Of a stretch of DNA of 64,000 nt, positions 9,034 through 17,236 are shown piece after piece. Source of the stretch: Psychrobacter sp. Pi2-52 (GTDB lineage: Bacteria; Pseudomonadota; Gammaproteobacteria; Pseudomonadales; Moraxellaceae); assembly GCF_904846705.1 (NCBI RefSeq), contig NZ_CAJHBS010000007.1, forward strand, positions 1 through 64,000, given 5' to 3'. The notes under the pieces are model-generated. The model saw only the letters and a list, made by a program, of their open reading frames with translations. It was not told the origin of the DNA and searched no databases. How positions within the stretch are numbered: position 1 is the stretch's first letter; each line of letters begins with the position of its first letter. The position numbers and the translations under genes were made by a program.

Positions 9034-10818
9034 ATGCCAGATAATCATCCTAATAAACGCATTAAAAAACTATCGCCGTTGCTAATCAATCAATTAGCAG
9101 CAGGTGAGGTGGTGACACGTCCAGCAGCAGTGGTCAAAGAGCTGCTGGAAAATGCCATCGATGCTGGTGCGACCAATATTGAGGTGCGCATCACTCAAGG
9201 CGGTATGGGCCTGATTGAAGTGGTAGATAATGGGGTCGGCATTTATCCTGACGACATGGTCATGGCCATCACTCGTCATGCGACCAGTAAGGTTGCTGAC
9301 GTTGCTAACTTGCATGGTATTACGACATTGGGTTTTCGCGGTGAAGCGTTAGCGGCGATGGCTGCTGTCTCGCGTTTGACCTTAATCAGTAGTCATGATG
9401 ATAGTGGTATTGGCCGACAATTACAGGTCGCTGGCGTATTAGGTGACACTCCGAAACTTTTACCAGTTGTCCATAACCGCGGCACAACAATCATAGTCAA
9501 AGACTTATATTTCAATGTGCCTGCCCGCCGTGGCAACCTAAAATCTATTGCTACTGAATTCGGTCATATCGAAACCATTGTCCGAGAAGTCGCACTGGCG
9601 CGTGCCGATGTTGCTTTGACACTTTTTCATGACAATAAACAGCGGCTATCATTATCTGCAAGTGCTACGAGTATTAGTGGTAACAATGACAGTCGCCTGC
9701 CACTGCCGCGTCTAGAACAAGCAACGGGTATGGCATTGACAGATAATGCATTAGCAATATCCATAGATTTGTCGAGTCTGGTACAGTCGTCTGTAGCGTG
9801 CGATGATAGCAATGTTAATCAAGCAGCGATTAGTGGTTGGTTATGGCCATTGCATTATGAAAAAACTGATTTACCAAAGCTGATTTATGTAAATGGCAGA
9901 CTGGTAAAAGAAGCGTTGATTAGCAATCAGATACGTCAACTGGCACAAGGTGCGCAGCTAACAGGTATGGGGTATGCACTGTATTTTGATTTACCAACGC
10001 AATGGTTAAATATCAATGTACATCCATCTAAACAACGTATCAAAATCAGTCCATTGAATAATATTATGGCGCACTTAGGCCATACAGTTCGTACGCAGTT
10101 GAAAACGATTAATGTAGCTAAGTTTGGGTTTGGAATTGATTCTGCATCTAAATCGGTACCGAAGCCAGAAGCTGATAGCCAATACATATCTGCGGAACGG
10201 GCAAATAATGATGCTTCTTTAAGTCGTTCTTCTGAAGTGCCCATCTCAAGTATTCAGCCTACTAATAACCCAAGGCAGAATAATCAAGTAGAATCTACTA
10301 GACAGTCTTATCAGTCTACTGCAAACCAATCATCTTCAAATAATCCTTTATTGCAAGAGTCAGTGCAATCTTATATCAATGAGCGATCAGACCAAACTAA
10401 CAATAGTAACCACAGCACTTCACATTATTCTGATGGAGCAGCTACCTCTGCATCTTTACCAATTTGCTTAGATATCATTAACGATGTAGAAGCTGTTGAC
10501 ATGGACTTAAACACAGATGATAGAAGTCTACCTTGGCTATTATTTTATCACCAAGGGCAGTGTGTATTGATAAGTGCTAAAGACTGGCAGCTTAAACTAA
10601 GCCAGTTATTTGAATCACTTACCTCTAGTCAGCAAGTATTCAAAAAAGATAGATTGCCAAATAGTGCTACTGAGGTTAATCAGCAACTTACAACGGTCAA
10701 TGCGCAAATGTCTGCGCAAGATTCAATAGTTTTTGTGAATGATCTTACTGAAATAATTATGAGCAATGCTATTAAAGCGATAGATAGTCACCGCTTAGTA
10801 AAGCTCATGCTATCCTGA
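9034..10818 (+). CDS. mutL: DNA mismatch repair protein MutL
   Basis: GHKL ATPase that links MutS mismatch recognition to downstream repair. The ATPase motifs are complete: KELLENAIDAGA with E36 and N40, DNGVGI, and GFRGEALAAMAAVS. The transducer domain runs to about residue 350. A low-complexity Ser/Asn/Gln-rich linker covers about 365-470. The C-terminal region is short, about 100 recognisable residues starting near LPWLLFYHQGQ. I see no DQHAxxExxxxE endonuclease motif anywhere in it. Total length (594) is a little below E. coli MutL (615). It sits in the same orientation as tsaE and miaA and is probably cotranscribed with them. Confidence 0.93.
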   Translation: MPDNHPNKRIKKLSPLLINQLAAGEVVTRPAAVVKELLENAIDAGATNIEVRITQGGMGLIEVVDNGVGIYPDDMVMAITRHATSKVADVANLHGITTLGFRGEALAAMAAVSRLTLISSHDDSGIGRQLQVAGVLGDTPKLLPVVHNRGTTIIVKDLYFNVPARRGNLKSIATEFGHIETIVREVALARADVALTLFHDNKQRLSLSASATSISGNNDSRLPLPRLEQATGMALTDNALAISIDLSSLVQSSVACDDSNVNQAAISGWLWPLHYEKTDLPKLIYVNGRLVKEALISNQIRQLAQGAQLTGMGYALYFDLPTQWLNINVHPSKQRIKISPLNNIMAHLGHTVRTQLKTINVAKFGFGIDSASKSVPKPEADSQYISAERANNDASLSRSSEVPISSIQPTNNPRQNNQVESTRQSYQSTANQSSSNNPLLQESVQSYINERSDQTNNSNHSTSHYSDGAATSASLPICLDIINDVEAVDMDLNTDDRSLPWLLFYHQGQCVLISAKDWQLKLSQLFESLTSSQQVFKKDRLPNSATEVNQQLTTVNAQMSAQDSIVFVNDLTEIIMSNAIKAIDSHRLVKLMLS

Positions 10819-10900
10819 ATATCTGAAAATAATTACAACATCTTAAAGCAATTAAACCAATTGATATCTGAGTTATCCATATATTATGAAAGGCCACTTT

Positions 10901-12067
10901 ATGCAACATTCGTCTGATAGCCTACCTCACAAGCTGGCGGATAATAGCGTAGTTTGTCTTATGGCACCAACTGCTAGCGGCAAGACATCACTGGCATACG
11001 AGCTATACGATACAGGTCGTTTTGAATTAATTTCTGTGGACTCAGCACTGATATATCGTGACATGAATATTGGCACAGCCAAGCCAACAGCGATTGAGTT
11101 GGCGCGTTATCCACATCATTTGGTCGATATCATTGATCCTATGCAAAGCTATAGCGTGGCTGAGTTTGTCAGTGATGTTGCTTGTCTCATTGACGAATGT
11201 CATAGAAATGGCAAGATACCATTATTAGTAGGCGGCACCATGATGTATTACATGGCGCTACTCGATGGGTTGTCTCCTGTGCCCGATAGCGATGACAGCG
11301 TACGCGCGCGCGTAGAGCAGTGGCGTCAAGAGGAAGGTATTAGCGCTCTATATGATTATTTGGGGAGTATAGATCCTATAAGCCATGCGCGTTTGAATGC
11401 TACTGATACTCAGCGTATCACGCGAGCAGTTGAAGTTTATCTACAGACAAATATTCCAATAAGTGACTGGCAGCGCAAGCCAAAGCAAGCCCTAGCCCAC
11501 AACCCAGAGCAGCAGTGGCACGCGCTATCGGTAATGCCAGATCGTTCATGGCTACATAATCGTATCGAACAACGTCTAGATATCATGTGGAATGAAGGGC
11601 TAGTGGCTGAAGTCATAGACTTACTAAAAAAGTATCCGCTCACGCCTAATATGCCTTCGATGCGCTGTGTGGGTTACAGGCAAGCACTAGAATACTTGGT
11701 GCATATTGAGCATCCGATATTTGATGAGACTCATCTGGATAAAGCTCAATTTTATGAAGCTTTTGGAAAGCATACAGCTGTCAACGGAGAAAAAGAAATC
11801 TCAGATAATGTTGCTCAGTCAGCTGTTCAACCAAACATGGCTAACCAAGAGACCGAGGCGCTTGCTTGTCAGGAAATGCAAAATAAGGCATTATATGCTA
11901 CAAGACAGTTAGCAAAACGTCAGTACACATGGCTAAGAAAGGTAATGCAATTGCCCAGTGCGTCATCAATTGGGATAGCAGAATCTGAGAACAAGGCTGA
12001 TGCTAGCAGTCGTATGATATTACAAACGTTTGAAACCATGGCCGAAGCACGAGAGTATTTGTCTTAA
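10901..12067 (+). CDS. miaA: tRNA dimethylallyltransferase MiaA
   Basis: Transfers a dimethylallyl group to N6 of A37 in tRNAs reading UNN codons, the first step of ms2i6A synthesis. The P-loop MAPTASGKTS is near the N-terminus; DSALIYRDMNIGTAKP, the LVGGTMMYYMALLDGL block and the GYRQALEYL and ATRQLAKRQYTWLR motifs follow. ATG at 10901 is preferred over the upstream ATG at 10886 because AAAGG (10889-10893) sits seven bases before it. At 388 residues it is far longer than the usual 310-320: an insert of about 50 residues separates GYRQALEYL from ATRQLAKRQ, and there is a C-terminal extension. mutL is upstream and hfq downstream. Confidence 0.94.
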   Translation: MQHSSDSLPHKLADNSVVCLMAPTASGKTSLAYELYDTGRFELISVDSALIYRDMNIGTAKPTAIELARYPHHLVDIIDPMQSYSVAEFVSDVACLIDECHRNGKIPLLVGGTMMYYMALLDGLSPVPDSDDSVRARVEQWRQEEGISALYDYLGSIDPISHARLNATDTQRITRAVEVYLQTNIPISDWQRKPKQALAHNPEQQWHALSVMPDRSWLHNRIEQRLDIMWNEGLVAEVIDLLKKYPLTPNMPSMRCVGYRQALEYLVHIEHPIFDETHLDKAQFYEAFGKHTAVNGEKEISDNVAQSAVQPNMANQETEALACQEMQNKALYATRQLAKRQYTWLRKVMQLPSASSIGIAESENKADASSRMILQTFETMAEAREYLS

Positions 12068-12116
12068 GGTGCAATGATAGCTAACACAATTAGTTTCAAA
12101 AATTGGCATAGATAGC

Positions 12117-12144
12117 TGTTATAATTTAGCTCAACGCGTTGAGC
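12117..12144 (+). promoter_or_regulatory. extended -10 promoter and overlapping palindrome upstream of hfq
   Basis: TGTTATAAT at 12117-12125 is a perfect extended -10. The start site would fall near 12132, inside the 16-bp perfect palindrome GCTCAACGCGTTGAGC at 12129-12144. This layout is typical of an operator covering the start site. It could supply hfq separately from the mutL-miaA transcript. The remaining bases up to the hfq start (12145-12394) hold no gene, giving a leader of about 260 bases. Confidence 0.55.
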
Positions 12145-12394
12145 ATTGTTATGATGTCTGGTTTATGAACTTTTGTAGACAGAAAGTATTAACGAAACAA
12201 CTAGTTACTTAATTATTTACAATAATAACGTATTCGCGATAAAGTGGAATCACTTAAGAGCAATGAATATTTATTTAGATACGTTTTATAAAGAAAACAC
12301 CTTATTGTATCTACCTTTTAGCCATTATAATTAAATTAACACTTAAAATAATTGGCACTCAAAACATAATTATATAATATTTAGGAGAGATTTC

Positions 12395-12922
12395 ATGTCA
12401 AAAGGACAAACTTTACAAGATCCGTTCTTGAACTCGCTGCGCAAAGACCGCATTCCTGTCTCTATTTTTTTGGTAAATGGTATTAAATTACAAGGCCAAA
12501 TTGAATCATTTGATCAATATGTTGTTCTCCTGAAAAACACAGTGAGCCAAATGGTATATAAGCATGCCATTTCAACGGTCGTACCAGCACGTAACCCGCG
12601 TAGTAGTGCGACGACAGGTACAAGTGCTCAGCCGCAGAGCGCAGCACCGACTGGATATCAAGGCGGTGGCTTTGAACGTGGTAGCAACCCTGCTGCGAGT
12701 GGTTTTGAAGAACGTGGTTTTGCATCGAGCCGTAGTGGATTTAATCGTGGTGGTTTTAGCCAAGGTCAAGACCGTGGTTTTGAACGAGGTAGCTTTGGTC
12801 AAGGACAAGAGCGCGGGTTTGAGCGTGGTGGTTTTGGTCAAGATCGTGGGTTTGATGCCACGGCAGATAACACAGGTTTCGAAGATAAGCCAAACGATGG
12901 TTCTAATGATAACAATAGCTAA
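12395..12922 (+). CDS. hfq: RNA chaperone Hfq with long glycine-rich C-terminal tail
   Basis: Hexameric Sm-like RNA chaperone that pairs small RNAs with mRNAs. The Sm core occupies about residues 1-70: [20 protein letters not shown], the Sm1 region [19 protein letters not shown], and the Sm2 signature YKHAISTV. Beyond it lies a tail of about 100 residues made of degenerate Gly-Phe-Arg-Gln repeats (GFERG, GGFGQ, GQGQERG) and an acidic Asp/Asn end. The whole protein is 175 residues against about 80-100 for most Hfq. Long glycine-rich tails are known in Moraxellaceae Hfq. AGGAGA lies eight bases before the ATG. The position after miaA is the classical one. Confidence 0.96.
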   Translation: MSKGQTLQDPFLNSLRKDRIPVSIFLVNGIKLQGQIESFDQYVVLLKNTVSQMVYKHAISTVVPARNPRSSATTGTSAQPQSAAPTGYQGGGFERGSNPAASGFEERGFASSRSGFNRGGFSQGQDRGFERGSFGQGQERGFERGGFGQDRGFDATADNTGFEDKPNDGSNDNNS

Positions 12923-12981
12923 CTTATCGCATTAATCGAGCGCGTTGTCTGAAAAAACATTAAGACATGATTTATTCGTTT

Positions 12982-13010
12982 AAAACCTGCTGATATAGTG
13001 GGTTTTTTTT
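12982..13010 (+). terminator. probable terminator after hfq
   Basis: AAAACC near 12982 can pair with GGTTTT ending near 13005 around a loop, followed by a run of eight T. The stem is short and imperfect, but it is placed about 60 bases after the hfq stop. Confidence 0.55.
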
Positions 13011-13141
13011 GTATAGATAGCAGCAAGCTCTTTTATTCCGTATGCAGCACTATATTAGTGTAGATTTTGTAGACCATTACTAATATGAAACATAGTGTAG
13101 TAAAATAGCGTATTGATTCATTATAAAAATAGAGCGGATTC

Positions 13142-14134
13142 ATGAGTGATACCAAAAACAACTTAACCCATGAGCAATTTATTACCACTGCTATCGAGGC
13201 CATTAACACAGAGATATCTGCGTTAGCACTACTAACAGAGCAGATTGACGACAGATTTGCCCAAGCATGTGACATCATCCTGACTTGTAAGGGTCGAGTG
13301 GTAGTTACAGGCATGGGTAAGTCAGGGCTGATTGGACGCAAGATTGCAGCGACCTTTGCCTCAACTGGTACGCCTGCTTTTTTTATGCATCCTGGTGAAG
13401 CGGGGCATGGTGATTTGGGGATGCTTGTGAAAGGTGATGTGCTGCTTGCTATTTCAAACTCAGGTGAGTCAGATGAAATCAAGATGCTACTGCCAGTTGT
13501 TAAACATCTAAATATCCCTCTTATCAGTATCAGTCGTGATAAGCGCGGTATGCTACCACGAGCAGCTGACATTGTATTAACGCTTGGTCAGTCGCAGGAG
13601 GCGTGTCCACTTAATCTAGCGCCTACCTCCAGTACGACGGCTACTTTAGCGCTCGGAGATGCGTTAGCGGTTGCTTTAGTACACGCACGTAATTTCACGT
13701 CTGAAGATTTTGCATTATCGCATCCTGCTGGTGCCTTGGGTCGTCAGCTATTGACGCGTGTCGAAGATTTGATGCATACCAATTCAGAAGACTTGCCTTT
13801 GATTCATCAGCAGGCCCCATTGCAACAAGCTTTGTTTACCATGTCTGCCGGACGATTGGGCATGACCGTAGTGACTGATGATAACAATAAGGTCGTCGGT
13901 GTGTTCACAGATGGTGACTTACGCCGAGGGTTAGAAAAAGGTATCGATCTACAAACGCCAATGCATGAAGTGATGGTCAGCAATCCACGCCATATCAGTA
14001 AAACGATGCGTGCGTCAGATGCGCTAAGTGTTATGAATGAAAGTGGTATTAGCCAGTTATTGATCATTGATAATGAAGATCGTTTAGAAGCTATTATTAC
14101 CGTGCATGATTTGCTACAAGCTGGGGTCAAATAA
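13142..14134 (+). CDS. kdsD: arabinose-5-phosphate isomerase KdsD
   Basis: Interconverts ribulose-5-phosphate and arabinose-5-phosphate, the first step of Kdo synthesis for lipopolysaccharide. An SIS sugar-isomerase domain covers about residues 30-180, with GRVVVTGMGKSGLIGRK, ASTGTPAFFMHPGEAGHGDLGM and SNSGESDE. Two CBS domains fill about 205-330. The length (330) matches the family (about 325). It starts the block kdsD-kdsC-lptC-lptA-lptB, which feeds LPS core synthesis into LPS export. The gap to kdsC is 77 bases. Confidence 0.96.
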   Translation: MSDTKNNLTHEQFITTAIEAINTEISALALLTEQIDDRFAQACDIILTCKGRVVVTGMGKSGLIGRKIAATFASTGTPAFFMHPGEAGHGDLGMLVKGDVLLAISNSGESDEIKMLLPVVKHLNIPLISISRDKRGMLPRAADIVLTLGQSQEACPLNLAPTSSTTATLALGDALAVALVHARNFTSEDFALSHPAGALGRQLLTRVEDLMHTNSEDLPLIHQQAPLQQALFTMSAGRLGMTVVTDDNNKVVGVFTDGDLRRGLEKGIDLQTPMHEVMVSNPRHISKTMRASDALSVMNESGISQLLIIDNEDRLEAIITVHDLLQAGVK

Positions 14135-14211
14135 GGTTTGTGAGTTGCCGTTGAAATAGTTAAGCTATATAGAATAACGCTTCGAAAATAAATATTAAAA
14201 AGAGACAAATA

Positions 14212-14778
14212 ATGCAGGACTTGATACAGAAAGCCGGACAAGTAAAACTATTGGTCATGGATGTCGATGGTATTTTATCCAATGGTCAAATCATCTATGA
14301 TGCTAATGGTGTTGAGACCAAAGCGTTCTCAGTACATGATGGTGTGGGTGTTAAGTCTTTAGCCCGTTACGGTATTTTGACAGCCATTATTACCGGTCGT
14401 AGTAGTACAATGGTGAATAAGCGCGCAGCAGAAATGGGCGTCAACCATGTGGTTCAAGGCCGTGATGATAAATTAATCGCATTAAACGAGCTGCTATCGT
14501 CTTTAGATCCTGCCCTGAATATCACTGCTGCCGACTGTGCCTATATGGGCGATGATTTACCGGATATCAAAGCAATGCAAACAGTAGGATTCGCAGCAAC
14601 CGTACCTAACGCGCATGCTGAAGTTATCAAGCGCAGTGACATGGTAACGACTCGTGCTGGCGGTACTGGTGCAGTGCGCGAGATATGTGACCTTATTTTA
14701 AAAGGTCATGGACATTATCAAGACTTTATCGCGCATTACACGCTTGATGAGGCACAAACTCAGGATAATCAGTCGTGA
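14212..14778 (+). CDS. kdsC: 3-deoxy-D-manno-octulosonate-8-phosphate phosphatase KdsC
   Basis: HAD-superfamily phosphatase that removes phosphate from Kdo-8-phosphate. The nucleophile motif VMDVDGILSNGQI lies near residue 15. AIITGRSS supplies motif II, a conserved Lys lies in GRDDKLIALNEL, and MGDDLPDIKAMQ supplies the Mg-binding Asp pair. It is 188 residues, the normal size, and has no cap domain. Its stop overlaps the GTG start of lptC by four bases, so the two are translationally coupled. Confidence 0.96.
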   Translation: MQDLIQKAGQVKLLVMDVDGILSNGQIIYDANGVETKAFSVHDGVGVKSLARYGILTAIITGRSSTMVNKRAAEMGVNHVVQGRDDKLIALNELLSSLDPALNITAADCAYMGDDLPDIKAMQTVGFAATVPNAHAEVIKRSDMVTTRAGGTGAVREICDLILKGHGHYQDFIAHYTLDEAQTQDNQS

Positions 14779-15359
14779 ATACACGTGTCTTAATTGTATT
14801 AGCCTTAATTATTGCCGGTATCGCGGGTTGGTTTTTTCAGCAGCAAGGCGACGTAACGCCGCCAGTCAATATTGAAACAACAGATGTCGATTATGAAGCC
14901 ACTGATATCAAAGCCGTGCAGACCAATGAACAAGGTGAAACCGAATACGAGCTTACCGCTGAGTCTTTGACGCATAATCCTGAGACCAATCAGGATGAAA
15001 TGTCAGGCATTACCATGAATTGGGAACCATCTGCAGAGCAACGCTATCGTATTCAAGCGGGCAGTGCAGCCATCAGTCAACAGACAGGGGAGCTTAGTTT
15101 ATCAGGTGGATTTACACTGGTTAGCGAAGGCAATAAGAGTACCCCTGATATCGAACCAATAAAAGTAACTGGTAGTACGCTAAAAGGTAATACGAAGTCA
15201 GGCAAAGTATATAGTGATGCCCCTGTGAAAATCGAACAAGGCATGAATCGATTTGAAGCCTCTAGTATGACTGCCAATCTTGAGACGGGTGAGTATGAAT
15301 TTGGCCAAGTTGCTGTTGCCTTTTCTCCATCTGAACGCCAAGACAAAGCATTGTTTTAA
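14775..15359 (+). CDS. lptC: LPS export ABC transporter periplasmic protein LptC
   Basis: Bitopic inner-membrane protein that takes LPS from LptB2FG and passes it to LptA. A single N-terminal helix (residues 3-20) is followed by a periplasmic beta-jellyroll, with the ATDIKAVQTNEQGETEYELT strands typical of LptC/YrbK. The start is GTG at 14775, overlapping the kdsC stop (GTGA), which fixes the reading frame. At 194 residues it matches the family (about 190). lptA follows after 89 bases. Confidence 0.93.
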   Translation: MNTRVLIVLALIIAGIAGWFFQQQGDVTPPVNIETTDVDYEATDIKAVQTNEQGETEYELTAESLTHNPETNQDEMSGITMNWEPSAEQRYRIQAGSAAISQQTGELSLSGGFTLVSEGNKSTPDIEPIKVTGSTLKGNTKSGKVYSDAPVKIEQGMNRFEASSMTANLETGEYEFGQVAVAFSPSERQDKALF

Positions 15360-15448
15360 TCAAAGTCTTTCTTATTTACTGTGTCAAAAAATAGCAGCTA
15401 GCATAAAGTTTGCAAATCCTACCACCTATTATGAAATGAGTTATTTAT

Positions 15449-16006
15449 ATGAAACTTAAATTTTTGCCTACTTTACGCGCATCAGCACTCTGCTTGCATA
15501 AATTGCGCACACTGCCAATGGTGATGTTATTGGCGCTACCGCTATATAGTCATGCGTTGCCATCAGATTCTAATCAGCAGATTAAATTGCTAGCAGATAA
15601 GGCCACTTATAGTGAGCGTACCGGCGTGACCAGTTATGCAGGTAATGTCATTATTACTCAAGGTACGTTTAAGATGACGGCCGACAACATCACGGTCAAT
15701 CTATCTCAGCAGCGTAGCATTAACTCAGCGGTAGCAACTGGCCGTCCAGCGACTATGCAGCAAGTAGTCACGCAAGAAAAGGGCTTGGCAAAAGGGCAGG
15801 CTAATAAGATTGACTACAACGCAGTGTCTGGGATTATTACGCTAACTGGCAATGCAAAGCTGGTTCAGAATGGTGCAAGCTTTGCTGGTAATGTTATCCG
15901 TTATAGCCTAAAAGCAGGTGATGTGGAAGCAACCGCTGGTGGCAATCAGCGCGTTGAACTGGTATTCCCGCCTAACAATGGTACAAACCAAAGTGGCGTA
16001 CGTTAA
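15449..16006 (+). CDS. lptA: LPS transport periplasmic protein LptA
   Basis: Periplasmic OstA-like protein that bridges LptC and LptD in LPS export. The signal peptide has an extended basic n-region (KLKFLPTLRASALCLHKLR), then LPMVMLLALPLYSHA with cleavage after about residue 36. The mature part carries the family repeat pattern: IKLLADKATYSERTGVTSYAGNVIITQGTFKM and GLAKGQANKIDYN, then TLTGNAKLVQNG. These strands alternate as in the LptA beta-jellyroll. Length 185 is normal. It lies between lptC and lptB as expected. Confidence 0.94.
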   Translation: MKLKFLPTLRASALCLHKLRTLPMVMLLALPLYSHALPSDSNQQIKLLADKATYSERTGVTSYAGNVIITQGTFKMTADNITVNLSQQRSINSAVATGRPATMQQVVTQEKGLAKGQANKIDYNAVSGIITLTGNAKLVQNGASFAGNVIRYSLKAGDVEATAGGNQRVELVFPPNNGTNQSGVR

Positions 16007-16080
16007 TCCAAATAAACAGGCTATAAGTAAATAAGTCTGCCTTTAGCAATGCTTAAATTTTGTGAAAGTAAGAGTAAGTT

Positions 16081-16860
16081 ATGAGCGATGATAAAAATCT
16101 AGACCTATCGGCATCAAATACCAATACGGCGCCTGTCGCTCGATTGACTATGCAAAATTTAGGCAAACGCTATGGTAAGCGTTGGGTAGTCAAAGACGTT
16201 TCATTTTCTGTCGAACAGGGTCAAGTCGTCGGATTGTTGGGGCCTAATGGTGCTGGTAAAACAACTAGTTTCTATATGGTGGTGGGACTGGTCAATATGG
16301 ATAAAGGCCGCGTTACATTAGGTAAAATGGATTTATCTAAATACGCAATGCACGAGCGTGCTCGTGCGGGTATCGGCTATCTACCTCAAGAAGCATCAAT
16401 CTTTCGTAAATTATCTATCGAAGATAATATCTTAGCTATCCTACAGACTCGCACAGAATTAAATAAAGCTGAACAACAGCAAGAACTTGAAAAGTTGATT
16501 GGCGAGTTCCATTTAGAACATGTGCGCAAGTCTCAGGGTATGAGCGTGTCAGGCGGTGAGCGTCGTCGCTGTGAGATTGCGCGAGCATTGGCCGCTGATC
16601 CTAAGTTTATCTTATTAGATGAACCTTTTGCAGGGGTAGATCCTATCTCTGTCGGCGATATCAAAGACGTTATTTTAACGTTAAAGAATCGCGGCATTGG
16701 CGTTTTAATCACCGATCACAATGTTCGAGATACGCTGGCCATTTGTGAAAAAGCTTATATCGTATCAGAAGGCGCTATCATTGCAGAAGGTACTTCAGCT
16801 GAAGTGTTAGAAAATGATTTAGTGAAGTCTGTTTATCTAGGTAAAGACTTCCAAGTATAA
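16081..16860 (+). CDS. lptB: LPS export ABC transporter ATPase LptB
   Basis: Cytoplasmic ATPase that powers LPS extraction through LptFG. Walker [10 protein letters not shown] is at residues 54-62. The Q-loop lies in [13 protein letters not shown], the signature is [17 protein letters not shown], Walker B is [13 protein letters not shown], and the switch His lies in [10 protein letters not shown]. At 259 residues it is slightly longer than E. coli LptB (241), with an N-terminal extension of about 20 residues. In many gammaproteobacteria rpoN follows lptB. Here the next gene is radA, 376 bases away, so the block ends at lptB. Confidence 0.97.
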   Translation: MSDDKNLDLSASNTNTAPVARLTMQNLGKRYGKRWVVKDVSFSVEQGQVVGLLGPNGAGKTTSFYMVVGLVNMDKGRVTLGKMDLSKYAMHERARAGIGYLPQEASIFRKLSIEDNILAILQTRTELNKAEQQQELEKLIGEFHLEHVRKSQGMSVSGGERRRCEIARALAADPKFILLDEPFAGVDPISVGDIKDVILTLKNRGIGVLITDHNVRDTLAICEKAYIVSEGAIIAEGTSAEVLENDLVKSVYLGKDFQV

Positions 16861-17236
16861 GTTAGAGCGTTAAATTACTTATCTCATACTCTATTTTATA
16901 TAGTGCGCTCAAAACAAAAAGGTGCCGTTAAAGTAGAGTTATCTGGTATAGATTTTCCTTACTGCCTATGCATTTTGATTTCCAAACGCTACGTAAAACT
17001 ACACCAACAATTTTGTATTTTCTAATTAACTACTAGAGCTGGCTACAACTATTTTATATAGAGCTTATAAGCCAGTTACTACTTATCTCTACAATTAACA
17101 TCATCCTCTTTCAAGTACAGCTTGCAAAACCAATGGCTGACTTATCATAACAAATATTTTTGAATCAGCGCTTATAAAGCGTGATAATACTTTCTTCATT
17201 ATTCTCGATTGATCCTCTGAATAAGGCTTATAAGCT
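16861..17236. other. gene-free region between lptB and radA with a paired GCTTATAAGC motif
   Basis: No coding frame was found. AGCTTATAAGCC at 17062-17073 and its exact reverse complement at 17225-17236 both contain the 10-bp palindrome GCTTATAAGC. The second copy touches the radA start codon. A looser relative, GCGCTTATAAAGCG, lies near 17167. No strong ribosome binding site precedes radA; AAGG at 17223-17226 is the best candidate and overlaps the motif. Confidence 0.5.

Noticed and set aside
12103..12119. A sigma-54 type promoter around TTGGCA near 12103
   Set aside because: The GG and GC elements are not ten bases apart, so the pattern does not fit.
12340..12380. TTGGCA and TATAAT directly before hfq as a promoter
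   Set aside because: The spacing is only 15 bases and the start site would fall inside the ribosome binding site. The upstream extended -10 at 12117 is a better candidate.
12572..12935. Long open frames in other phases across the Hfq tail
   Set aside because: They arise from the biased repeat codons of the glycine-rich tail and have no start signals or recognisable protein features.
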